A DNA stretch of 64,000 bases from Bacteroidia bacterium (GTDB lineage: Bacteria > Bacteroidota > Bacteroidia > SpSt-205): NCBI GenBank assembly GCA_026414975.1, contig JAOAHZ010000001.1:103025-167024 (forward strand), in the 5' to 3' direction. The notes below the pieces were generated by a model. The model did no database searches. It was given only the letters and a program-made list of their open reading frames with translations, and was not told the DNA's origin. The first letter of the stretch is position 1, and every line of letters starts with the position of its first letter. The position numbers and the translations under genes were made by a program. Below, one piece after another: positions 10,706 to 20,940 of this stretch.

Positions 10706-10709
<4 letters not shown>
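9615..10709 (-). CDS. leucine dehydrogenase (Glu/Leu/Phe/Val dehydrogenase family)
   Basis: A 364-residue NAD-dependent amino-acid dehydrogenase that deaminates branched-chain amino acids to 2-oxo acids. The N-terminal catalytic domain shows GPALGGVRFW, then SRGMTYKAAVSGLNLGGGKA, with Lys68 and Lys80 at the same numbers as the substrate and catalytic lysines of Bacillus leucine dehydrogenase. The Rossmann domain contains VLVQGLGKVGMALVENL. The length is normal. The ATG overlaps the ndk stop (ATGA), and nusB follows closely. Preference for Leu over Val or Ile is inferred from the family. Confidence 0.9.
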
Positions 10710-12767
<2,058 letters not shown>

Positions 12768-12839
12768 AATAATCGCTTTGAAGCAAAAAGGTATTCGAGC
12801 TGGCACGCTGGGTGGGATGCATGAGATGCTTTTTCTAAG

Positions 12840-12870
12840 GGGGGGGCGGCACCAATGGTGCCGCCCCCCC
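12840..12870. terminator. G-run/C-run hairpin at a convergent gene junction
   Basis: A perfect 14-bp stem. The left arm 12840-12853 is a G-run then CGGCACC (one more G precedes it); the loop is AAT; the right arm is 12857-12870, ending in seven C. It lies between the DivIC-like gene (+) and the FkbM gene (-). A short TTT follows on the plus strand, too short for a classical U-tract. Confidence 0.6.
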
Positions 12871-12887
12871 TTTATGAAAAAAATCAC

Positions 12888-13502
12888 TCAGGGCAGTTGA
12901 GCTCCTAATTTCCAAGCGCATAGGAAGCCCGTGTGGTCTGGCCATTCCGTGTAAGCGGTCTCAAACCCCAGCTCCTTGAGTCGCCCGATGAGGGGAGCCG
13001 CTCCTCGGTGAAACTCCATTTACCCACACCCTGACTTTGGAGAGTGCCTCGTCAGAAGCATGCTGAATAGCTCATACTCACAGCCTTCGCAGTCTACTTT
13101 GGCTACATCTACCTCCTCCCATCCTATCTCCGAAAGAAGGGCGTCAAATGTTATCGTTCGCACCTGTATCCTGCCTCCTTGCTCTGGATTGAGAAAGCTG
13201 CATTCGGGCGCATCGGGGAGATAGGTAAAGCCTGCTGTTCCATTCTTTCCGCCGATAGCCACTGGGATGAGCAGTACTCGGTCTTGGAAATGATTTTGCC
13301 CTATCCGTTCTCGTATTTTCTCCACAAAATCTGGAAAGGGCTCCACAGCAGCCACAGCTTTGGCGCCTTGGAGGAGGAAGTAGAGGGTAGATTCCCCCTT
13401 ATGGGCACCGATATCTAATACCCGAAGGTTCTGATACTTTTCACCGTATGTTTTATGGATGAAGATTTCGTGCAGGCAGCTGCTGAAGAAAAAGTCTATC
13501 AC
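12888..13502 (-). pseudogene. FkbM family methyltransferase, broken by two compensating frameshifts
   Basis: The first part (to about 13054) encodes an S-adenosylmethionine-binding Rossmann domain: LRVLDIGAHKGESTLYF, AVEPFPDF and VAKVDCEGCEYELFSMLL. The frame then runs through a non-family tail into TAA at 13020-13022. Reading 13053-13021 in the next frame gives DEALSKVRVWV, and from 13019 the original frame resumes with MEFHRGAAPLIGRLKELG to a TGA at 12888. Joined, this is a normal FkbM-like C-terminus. One missing base near 13054 and one extra near 13020 explain it. The start is a GTG at 13502 with a stop codon just upstream in frame, so the N-terminus may also be damaged. A recent pseudogene and a sequencing error are both possible. 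Confidence 0.75.
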
Positions 13503-13690
13503 TGGTTACACAAGCTACAGCCGATGAGAAAGAGGCCCCGCTCTGGACAGAATAAGCAGGGTAGCCATCGGCTCAGAAGCGCTGTATTCCCCTCAAGACC
13601 TTAAACCCTCAGAGAGAACAAATAGCTGGGAGAGGAGAAGAGCTGGATTTTTCGGTTTTTTTACCTAATTTATTCCTGACCGAACAGCAG

Positions 13691-13736
13691 GTGAGTCTTC
13701 TCTTGGAGGTGAGGGTGCGACTCCCTCTTCGCTCAC
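13691..13736 (+). other. nested inverted repeats just upstream of the next gene (tRNA T-arm-like)
   Basis: An outer stem GTGAG (13691-13695) pairs with CTCAC (13732-13736). Inside, GAGGG-TGCGACT-CCCTC (13711-13727) looks like a tRNA T-arm. It ends 3 nt before the ATG at 13740. No anticodon or D-arm is found upstream, so it is not a complete tRNA. It could be a structured leader, an operator or a tRNA remnant. Confidence 0.3.
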
Positions 13737-13739
13737 GGT

Positions 13740-14534
13740 ATGCCTATCGCACGACTTTTTGCCGCTGTGTGGGGTCCCAGCAGCAGAGCGGAGTTAGGCC
13801 TCTATGCCAAAAACGGGGCATGGTTTAGAAAGCTGGTGTGGAGCAGCTTAGGCTTTGCCTATTTCCCTGTCTTTGTATCTGCCCAGCCTTCCCCCGACCT
13901 ATGGAGAAGTCTCTGGATGACTCCCATACCCCCATCTGAGCAGTTCAGGCAGCTTATGCCCCTTGTTCAGTCCCTTTCAGACTCTTTAGCTCGCCAGCGA
14001 GACCTTCGACAGGAAATAGAGAACTTTCTCTTTCAAGTCCAGCCTACTACTTCACCAGAGAGTCAAGAAGCAAGAAAGCTGCTTGAGCTGCTGGAAGCGG
14101 GCTCTGGGGCGAGATATATCGTGGTTCAGTGCTACTACGGAGGTGTACTCGTAGACCAGCGGGTTTGCCTGACGGAGCCGCCGCAGGCTCTTTTACCGTG
14201 CATCATTCTCTGGCGGGGCTGTGTGGGCATAGGGGGGGTAGCGATCGCTTACGAAGCGGCTAAGCTCTCAGGAAACATCCCCTTCGATAGTGCAGGGTCT
14301 CCCGCTGCGCCAGTAGTGTATCCCAACCCCTCCGCAGGGGAAGTGTGGGTACGGCCGCCAGGGAAGGAGGAGTTTCTATGTGAAGTATATGACGAAAAAG
14401 GCGAGAAACATGTTTCGTATGTGCTCAAAGGGGAGGAGAGCCGAATCGTCCTTCCTGCTAAGAGGGGGCTATATTGGCTTCGGGTTACGCAGGGAGAAAA
14501 AAGGTGGTTGATCGCTGTTTGGCGGACAGAGTAG
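13740..14534 (+). CDS. secreted protein with T9SS type A sorting domain
   Basis: A protein of up to 264 residues. A hydrophobic stretch LVWSSLGFAYFPVFVSAQ around residues 32-49 looks like a signal peptide, so the true start may lie downstream of the ATG at 13740. The middle (about 60-170) has no family I recognise. The last 80 residues are a T9SS sorting domain: VVYPNPSAGEVWV opens it, EVYDEKGEK follows, and the end is GLYWLRVTQGEKRWLIAVW. It should therefore be exported by the type IX system and attached to or released from the cell surface. No T9SS machinery gene is in the window. Confidence 0.7.
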   Translation: MPIARLFAAVWGPSSRAELGLYAKNGAWFRKLVWSSLGFAYFPVFVSAQPSPDLWRSLWMTPIPPSEQFRQLMPLVQSLSDSLARQRDLRQEIENFLFQVQPTTSPESQEARKLLELLEAGSGARYIVVQCYYGGVLVDQRVCLTEPPQALLPCIILWRGCVGIGGVAIAYEAAKLSGNIPFDSAGSPAAPVVYPNPSAGEVWVRPPGKEEFLCEVYDEKGEKHVSYVLKGEESRIVLPAKRGLYWLRVTQGEKRWLIAVWRTE

Positions 14535-14822
14535 GGGAGCCTTTTTGAGGAGGGAAGTAGTGGCACCCCCTAGAGAAAAAAATGTACCCTCCCCACAAGC
14601 AACACAACGGCAGCCCAAGCTCGCCAGATCATGCCCAATAGGAAAAACCGTATGCTATCTCTTGCTTCCTCCCCCCTCGTTCATTGGATTGGATAAGCCT
14701 TGTGGGTTCTACGAGTGTTACTTGAAGGGGACCAACGCAGCCGTGGTAGGGGAAACGACTCACGGGTAGTCGAGAGGGATAGTCCCTTTACAAGAGTCTG
14801 ATTTGGAAACGTCGCTTTCGAC
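14535..14822. other. intergenic region upstream of the efflux operon
   Basis: About 290 bp without a convincing gene. A 74-codon open frame at 14545-14769 has no family features, no -7 box and no signal peptide. The only structure seen is the pair of inverted repeats at 14756-14787 and the promoter at the right end. Confidence 0.6.
14756..14787. promoter_or_regulatory. two adjacent inverted repeats upstream of the RND promoter
   Basis: CGACT-CACGGGT-AGTCG (14756-14772) and AGGGA-TAG-TCCCT (14775-14787) lie side by side, ending 35 bp before the -7 box. They are upstream of the predicted transcript, so operator sites for a regulator of the efflux operon are more likely than an RNA structure. 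No regulator gene is adjacent. Confidence 0.35.
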
Positions 14823-14830
14823 TACCTTTG
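14823..14830 (+). promoter_or_regulatory. promoter of the RND efflux operon (TTTG-N17-TACCTTTG)
   Basis: A perfect -7 element TACCTTTG ends 6 nt before the ATG at 14837. It has the best -33 element in the window: TTTG at 14802-14805, with 17 nt between the two elements. Confidence 0.75.
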
Positions 14831-14836
14831 TGCGCT

Positions 14837-15964
14837 ATGACCGCGGCGACCGGCCGTGGGCGACGACAGCGAGGTTATACGCTTCCTGTCGCCACCCGGG
14901 GGCTGCTGAGGCTGTTGAGCCTACTGCTACTCAGTGGATGTCAAAAGCATGCAGAAAAGCCTGAGGAAGAACTCTTGCGCGTTACTTCTCCTTTGCGCAG
15001 GGATACCACTTTATCCCGAGAATATGTCTGTCAGATACGAGCGATTCGGCAGATAGAGATACGCGCCTTAGAGCCAGGCTATCTCCAAGCTGTCTATGTG
15101 GATGAAGGGCAATTTGTCCGCGCGGGTCAGGTTCTCTTCCAGATTCTTCCCTCCATCTATCAGGCGGAATACCAAAAAGCCGCCGCAGAGGTGCAGTACG
15201 CCGAAGTGGAGTATCGCAATGCAAAAGCCTTGGCTGATAGCGGCGTAATCTCACCCAATCAGTTGGCCCTCGTCAAAGCCAAACTGGAAAAAGCCAAGGC
15301 TGAGTTGGCTCTCACCCAGGCCCATCTGCAGTTTACTACGATTCGTGCGCCATTTGATGGTTTAGTGGGCTTACTGCAAGTGCGGGTGGGCTCTCTCTTA
15401 GAAGAAGGTGAGCTCCTTACGACGCTCTCTGATATCAGTCAGCTGTGGGTATACTTCAATGTGCCCGAAGCTGAATATCTTGAGTACGCCAGTAAGCTGA
15501 AAAAGGACAGCATTCTCCGAGTACGGCTACGCATGGCGAATGGGAAGCTTTTCCCCCATGAGGGGTCCGTAACCGCCGTAGAAGCAGAGTTTGACAATAA
15601 AACGGGAAATATCCCTTTTCGGGCCACTTTCCCGAATCCAGAAGGCCTTTTACGCCACGGTGAAACCGGAAATATCATCATATCACAACCTTTTTTCCAA
15701 GCGCTGCTCATCCCACAAAAAGCCACCTTTGAAATCATGGACAAAAAGTATGTCTATGTAGTGGAGGAGAAAGACACTCTGCGTGCTCGACCTATTGAGG
15801 TAGCCGCGGAACTGCCTCACTTATACATTGTGGCGAGGGGGCTCACAGAAAAGGATAAAATTCTTTTGGAGGGGCTTAATAAAGTACATGAGGGTGAAAG
15901 AGTGAGTTATGTATTCGTGCCCCCAGAAGAGGCTTTATCTGAGCTACACCTCCATGCAGAGTAA
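14837..15964 (+). CDS. RND efflux periplasmic adaptor (membrane fusion protein)
   Basis: A 375-residue lipoprotein adaptor. The signal peptide ends in the lipobox LLLSGC, giving a lipid-anchored Cys at about residue 34. The barrel-sandwich/lipoyl half-motifs are around EPGYLQAVYVDEGQFVRAGQ and FTTIRAPFDGLVGLLQVRVG, flanking an alpha-helical hairpin (YQKAAAEVQYAEVEYRNAKA). A beta-barrel domain and membrane-proximal domain follow. It should link the inner-membrane pump and outer-membrane channel encoded next. The ATG at 14837 is chosen over an in-frame TTG at 14828 because the TTG lies inside the promoter box. AcrA/MexA-type; substrate unknown. Confidence 0.9.
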   Translation: MTAATGRGRRQRGYTLPVATRGLLRLLSLLLLSGCQKHAEKPEEELLRVTSPLRRDTTLSREYVCQIRAIRQIEIRALEPGYLQAVYVDEGQFVRAGQVLFQILPSIYQAEYQKAAAEVQYAEVEYRNAKALADSGVISPNQLALVKAKLEKAKAELALTQAHLQFTTIRAPFDGLVGLLQVRVGSLLEEGELLTTLSDISQLWVYFNVPEAEYLEYASKLKKDSILRVRLRMANGKLFPHEGSVTAVEAEFDNKTGNIPFRATFPNPEGLLRHGETGNIIISQPFFQALLIPQKATFEIMDKKYVYVVEEKDTLRARPIEVAAELPHLYIVARGLTEKDKILLEGLNKVHEGERVSYVFVPPEEALSELHLHAE

Positions 15965-15980
15965 TAAAAAGTAGATTCCC

Positions 15981-18900
15981 ATGTTTAGTGGTATCCTAAA
16001 GAGGCCGGTCTTAGCGATTGTCCTGTCGGCTCTGGTTGTTTTCGTAGGGGTTTTGTCGCTTGTTCAGCTGCCTATATCGCAGTTTCCTCAGGTGGCCCCG
16101 ACTACAGTAAACGTTTTTATCGCTTACCCCGGAGCAAATGCCGACGTCCTTATCAAATCCACTATTATTCCCTTAGAGCAGGCTATCAACGGGGTGCCTG
16201 GCATGCGATACATCATATCGGATGCGACAAGTGCTGGAGAGGGAACTATCCAAGTCGTTTTTGATCCAGGGACTGACCCAGATGAAGCTGTCGTGCGAGT
16301 CAAAATCCGTGTAGATCAAGTGATGCCGCTCCTACCTCCACTGGTTCAGCGAGAAGGTGTCATCATCACCCCGATTGACCCCAGTATGCTCATGTACATC
16401 AATCTCTACAGCACCGACAGCACGATGGATGAAAAGTTCTTATACAACTATGCCCTGACCAAAATGATACCCGAGATCCAGCGTATAAAGGGGGTGGCTC
16501 GGGCCCAGATTTTAGGGAGTCGGATCTATGCTATGCGAGTATGGCTCAATCCCGATCGCATGCGGGCCTACAATGTCTCCGCAGAAGAGGTCATGGAAGC
16601 CATGCTGGAGCAAAGTCTGCTCGCCCGTCCAGGACGCTTGGGGCAGAGCTCTGGCAAAGCAGCTCAATCGCTGGAATACACCCTCATCTATCAAGATAGA
16701 TACAATAAGCCCGAGCAATACGAGAACATTATCATAAGAGCCGATGAAAGCGGAAAAATCCTCCGATTGAAAGATATCGCTCGCGTAGAGCTGGGGTCTG
16801 AGTTCTATGACATCTATTCAAATATCAATGGTCGCGCTGCAACTTCTATCGTTCTCAAGCAGATCACTGGCAGTAATGCTCAGGAGGTGATCCGAGAAGT
16901 GAAGGAAAAACTTCGCGAGTTTGAGAAGGACTTTCCGACCGGACTCAAGTACAACCTAAGCTACGATGTATCCCGATTCTTAGATGCCTCCATTGAACAG
17001 GTGCTGGAGACTTTGCGGGATGCGTTCATTTTGGTGGCCTTGGTCGTACTGGTCTTTTTAGGAGACTGGCGCTCTACGCTTATCCCCATGTTGGCTGTTC
17101 CTGTATCGCTGGTGGGGGCTTTCTTTTTCGTAAATGTATTCGGGCTTTCTATCAATCTCGTCGTCCTATTCGCCGTAGTGCTGGCTATTGGGATCGTTGT
17201 AGATGATGCTATCGTCGTAATAGAGGCGACCCATGCGCAGATGGAACTGGAAGGGCTCTCTCCTTACAGAGCCGTACAAAAAGTCATGCAGACGATCAGC
17301 GGCGCTATCATAGCGATTACGCTGGTGATGGTGGCGGTATTTGTACCCATTGCTTTTCTCAGCGGTCCGGTAGGGGTCTTTTATCGGCAGTTCTCTATTA
17401 CGATAGCCAGCTCCATTGTTCTCTCGGGGTTAGTGGCGCTGACCTTGACGCCTGTGCTCAGTGCTATGATCCTGCGCCCTGTGCATGGGCATTCGCATGC
17501 TCCTACGCGATCGCTGTGGGGACGTTTCCTTAGAGCTTTCAATCGGGGTTTTGAACGGCTGTCCGAACGGTACGCTGGGCTACTGAAACTAATCGTTACG
17601 CAACGAGGCCTTACTCTGGGCATCATCGGGGCCTTTGTGGGGGGGATTGTCTTTATGGCTGAAATCTTACCTGAGGGCTTCGTGCCTAATGAAGATCAAG
17701 GGATCATCTACGCTGTTTTGCAAACGCCTCCTGGCTCTACGCTGGAGCGAACCTTTGCCGTCTCTCGACAGCTACAGGCTATCTGCGAAAGCATCCCCGA
17801 AATAGAATCAGCTACAGCCCTGGCGGGATATGAGATCATGACGGAAGGGCGCGGTTCTAATGCTGGAACCGTCCTCATCAACCTCAAAGATTGGTCGCAG
17901 CGTAAGCGCTCTGTCGCAGAAATCCGCGAGGAATTAGAGGAAAAAAGTCGTTCTCTCCCCGCTATTGTCGAGTTTTTTGACCCTCCAGCTGTACCCGGCT
18001 TCGGTACCTCGGGAGGGTTCTCCTTACGCCTGTTAGACAAAACGGGCACACTGGACTATCAGGCCTTCGATAAGGTCGTGCGGAAGTTCATGGATGAGCT
18101 CCGCAAGCGCAAAGAACTGACAGGGCTTTTCACCTTTTATGCAGTGAACTACCCCCAGTACGAACTGGTCATAGACAATCAGGTCGCTATGCAAAAAGGC
18201 GTCTCCATCGGTAAAGCCATGGAAAATCTCAATATTCTCATCGGCAGTACGTATGAGCAGGGATTTATTCGGTTTGGACGGTTCTTTAAGGTGTACGTGC
18301 AAGCCTCCCCAGAGTTTCGGCGGTATCCTTCTGACCTTCTCAACCTTTACGTCAAAAACGATAAAGGAGAACAAGTCCCTTACTCTTCCTTTATGCGAAT
18401 GATCAAGAAGCAAGGCCCGAATGAGCTCACCCGCTACAACTTGTACAACTCGGCAGCGATCCGCGGGTTACCTGCACCCGGTTATACCACTGGAGAAGCG
18501 ATAGAAGCCATACGAGAAGTCGCGGCCCAGACCCTTCCTAAGGGCTACGATATCGCTTGGGAGGGGCTCTCCTACGATGAAGCCCGCCGAGGGAATGAAG
18601 CTTTGTACATCTTTTTGGTGGTGATAGCATTTGTATACTTGGTCTTAGCAGCACAGTATGAGAGTTTTCTTTTGCCCTTTGCGGTTCTCCTGTCACTGCC
18701 GATCGGGATATTTGGGGCTTTTCTCATGCTGTGGCTCATGGGGTTAGCAAATGACATATTTGCCCAGATAGCGCTTATTATGGTGGTGGGGCTCTTGGGC
18801 AAGAATGCGGTCCTGATCGTAGAATATGCTGTGCAGCGGCAGCGGGAGGGCCTCTCTATCTCAGAAGCGGCGGTGGAGGGGGCCAAAATGCGTCTGAGAC

Positions 18901-19238
18901 CGATCTTGATGACTTCCTTTGCCTTTGTAGCGGGGGTGATCCCGCTTATGTTGGCGCATGGAGCAGGCGCAGTGGGAAGCCGCACCGTAGGGAGTGCTGC
19001 CTTTGGAGCTGTGCTACTGGGGACGGTTTTGGGAGTCCTCGTTATCCCAGGCTTGTATTACATTTTCGCTAAGCTGGGTGAGGGGAAACAGCTTTTACAA
19101 GACCAAGAAGACCGATCTCTAACAGAAGAGTTTGTACAAGAATCTTTTATGAAAGCCTCGCTTTGGAAGCGTCTTACCCATGTGCGCACCCTGTGGCGGC
19201 TCAGACGCAGGCGTCGTTCCAAAACTCAGGTCTTATGA
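15981..19238 (+). CDS. RND efflux transporter, HAE1 (AcrB/MexB) family
   Basis: A 1085-residue proton-driven inner-membrane pump of normal family length. It begins MFSGILKRPVLAIVLSALVV. The proton-relay aspartates are in VLAIGIVVDDAIVVIEATHA (Asp408 and Asp409, matching AcrB 407/408). Two large periplasmic loops are present, and the second half carries the duplicated motif GLLGKNAVLIVEYAV. It lies 16 nt after the adaptor gene and overlaps the outer-membrane channel gene by ATGA. Together the three genes make a complete tripartite system for drugs, detergents or other hydrophobic compounds; the actual substrate is not visible. Confidence 0.95.
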   Translation: MFSGILKRPVLAIVLSALVVFVGVLSLVQLPISQFPQVAPTTVNVFIAYPGANADVLIKSTIIPLEQAINGVPGMRYIISDATSAGEGTIQVVFDPGTDPDEAVVRVKIRVDQVMPLLPPLVQREGVIITPIDPSMLMYINLYSTDSTMDEKFLYNYALTKMIPEIQRIKGVARAQILGSRIYAMRVWLNPDRMRAYNVSAEEVMEAMLEQSLLARPGRLGQSSGKAAQSLEYTLIYQDRYNKPEQYENIIIRADESGKILRLKDIARVELGSEFYDIYSNINGRAATSIVLKQITGSNAQEVIREVKEKLREFEKDFPTGLKYNLSYDVSRFLDASIEQVLETLRDAFILVALVVLVFLGDWRSTLIPMLAVPVSLVGAFFFVNVFGLSINLVVLFAVVLAIGIVVDDAIVVIEATHAQMELEGLSPYRAVQKVMQTISGAIIAITLVMVAVFVPIAFLSGPVGVFYRQFSITIASSIVLSGLVALTLTPVLSAMILRPVHGHSHAPTRSLWGRFLRAFNRGFERLSERYAGLLKLIVTQRGLTLGIIGAFVGGIVFMAEILPEGFVPNEDQGIIYAVLQTPPGSTLERTFAVSRQLQAICESIPEIESATALAGYEIMTEGRGSNAGTVLINLKDWSQRKRSVAEIREELEEKSRSLPAIVEFFDPPAVPGFGTSGGFSLRLLDKTGTLDYQAFDKVVRKFMDELRKRKELTGLFTFYAVNYPQYELVIDNQVAMQKGVSIGKAMENLNILIGSTYEQGFIRFGRFFKVYVQASPEFRRYPSDLLNLYVKNDKGEQVPYSSFMRMIKKQGPNELTRYNLYNSAAIRGLPAPGYTTGEAIEAIREVAAQTLPKGYDIAWEGLSYDEARRGNEALYIFLVVIAFVYLVLAAQYESFLLPFAVLLSLPIGIFGAFLMLWLMGLANDIFAQIALIMVVGLLGKNAVLIVEYAVQRQREGLSISEAAVEGAKMRLRPILMTSFAFVAGVIPLMLAHGAGAVGSRTVGSAAFGAVLLGTVLGVLVIPGLYYIFAKLGEGKQLLQDQEDRSLTEEFVQESFMKASLWKRLTHVRTLWRLRRRRRSKTQVL

Positions 19239-20665
19239 GAGCCTCGGCATGGCTGGTGCAAGTAAGTCTTTGGCTGGCGTTGGGCAGCTGCATAGGGCCT
19301 CGTGTCAGCCAACCCATCCCCCCTCTACGATTACCGACTCGGTACGCTTCTCTAAGTTCCGCTGATACCTTCTCCTTAGCTGCGGTACCTTGGCAGACGT
19401 ACTTTCATGACTCTCTCTTGGTAGCCCTCTTAGACTCAGCTCTTCAGAATAATCAGGAGCTGCGCATTTTGCTAGCAGAAATAGAGATCAGCCGCAACGA
19501 GGTCAAAGCGCGGACGGGGGAGTATCTTCCCTTTGTTCATATAACCACTCAGGCCGACGTAGACAAAGTAGGAGAATACACCCGCTCTGGGGCCGTAGAA
19601 AGAGGGTTGGAAATAGAGCCAGGGCGCCCCTTTCCTTCCCCCCTCTCTACTTATCAGGTTGGCCTCGCCTCCTCCTGGGAAATAGACATCTGGAAACGCC
19701 TTCGCAACGCCCGAAAAGCCGCCTTCCTGCGCTACCTCGCGAGTATAGAAGCCCGACGCTTCGCCGTAACCAACCTCATCGCTGAGGTAGCGGAAAGCTA
19801 CTACGAACTGCAAGCCTTAGACAACCTCCTTGCTATTCTCAATGAATACATCCAAATCCAGTCCAACGCCCTCCAGTTGATTCGTCTGAGCAAACAGGCG
19901 GGACGAGCCACCCAGCTCGCCGTCAACCGATTTGAGGCCCGTCTGCTCAACACCCAGAATCGCCGCTACGCCATCCAGCAGCGCCGCACCGAAACAGAAA
20001 ACCGTCTCTACTTCTTATTGGGGCGCCTCCCAGGGACGATCCCCATGCGGTCAGAAACCTTTCTCCAAATCGTCATCGATACCTCGGCTTTGGCGGGCCT
20101 TCCTGCGCAGCTTCTTCAGAATCGTCCTGATATTCGTCAGGCGGAGCTGGAGCTAAGGGCAGCTCATGTAGAGACTCAGGTGGCTCGCGCAGCTTTCTAT
20201 CCCAGCCTGTCTTTAGCAGGAGCCGTGGGGTGGCAAGCCTTTCATCCGACGGTCCTCTTCTTGCCCCAATCCATTCTCTATCAGGTGGCGGCAGAAGCTG
20301 TAACGCCTTTCATCAATAGGAATGCCCTCAAAGCCGCTTACGCCTCGGCTACGGCCCGCCAGCGCCAAGCCCTCCTCCGCTACGAACAGACTCTTATTCG
20401 CGCTTATACGGAGGTTCTCAATGAGCTGGCCCGTTTGCGTAACTTCTCCGAAAGTTTCCGCACCAAAGAGCGAGAGGTTCAGATTCTCACAGAGTCCGTT
20501 ACCATCGCTAACAACCTTTACCGCTCTGCAGAGGCAGATTATTTAGAGGTACTACTGACCCAGATAGAAGCCTTAGACGCCCGCATGGAGCTAATAGAGG
20601 CAAAAATGGAACTTCTGCGGGCGCAAGTGCGATTGTATCGCGTCTTAGGTGGCGGCTGGCGGTGA
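19235..20665 (+). CDS. RND efflux outer-membrane channel lipoprotein (OprM/NodT type)
   Basis: A 476-residue TolC-like channel. The signal peptide MRASAWLVQVSLWLALGSC ends in a lipobox, so the protein is lipid-anchored in the outer membrane. The body has the duplicated long-helix repeats of the family: SALQNNQELRILLAEIEISR in the first half and NRPDIRQAELELRAAHVETQ with AAFYPSLSLAGAVGWQ in the second. The in-frame extension to 19163 is rejected because the ATG at 19235 overlaps the pump stop and gives a proper lipobox. It is the last gene of the efflux operon. Confidence 0.92.
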   Translation: MRASAWLVQVSLWLALGSCIGPRVSQPIPPLRLPTRYASLSSADTFSLAAVPWQTYFHDSLLVALLDSALQNNQELRILLAEIEISRNEVKARTGEYLPFVHITTQADVDKVGEYTRSGAVERGLEIEPGRPFPSPLSTYQVGLASSWEIDIWKRLRNARKAAFLRYLASIEARRFAVTNLIAEVAESYYELQALDNLLAILNEYIQIQSNALQLIRLSKQAGRATQLAVNRFEARLLNTQNRRYAIQQRRTETENRLYFLLGRLPGTIPMRSETFLQIVIDTSALAGLPAQLLQNRPDIRQAELELRAAHVETQVARAAFYPSLSLAGAVGWQAFHPTVLFLPQSILYQVAAEAVTPFINRNALKAAYASATARQRQALLRYEQTLIRAYTEVLNELARLRNFSESFRTKEREVQILTESVTIANNLYRSAEADYLEVLLTQIEALDARMELIEAKMELLRAQVRLYRVLGGGWR

Positions 20666-20940
20666 GAGAAAAAACCCCCTCACTCCATAACCCAACCGAA
20701 AGCTCACTGCATCTTTCCTTGATTCCCATTAGAGTTTTATCACATAGCTGCATACCCTACCCGCAGTAAGTTGATAGAGATGTACATGTCTGAGGTCCTG
20801 AATATCTATCTGCGCGGACGGTTGATGAGCCAGGGGGCTTCTCTTTGAATTAACCCGAAGGCACCTTCTCTGTAATCCCAGCACCCTCTACCCAAGCAAT
20901 GGGGGCTTCTACCGCTCAAAAAGGCCCTTACTTTGCTAAC

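Noticed and set aside
13650..13738. A tRNA gene ending in the T-arm-like structure
   Set aside because: No D-arm, anticodon arm or 5' acceptor strand can be fitted in the preceding 90 nt.
14545..14769. A 74-codon frame upstream of the efflux operon
   Set aside because: There is no conserved motif, no promoter box, and it overlaps the probable operator repeats.
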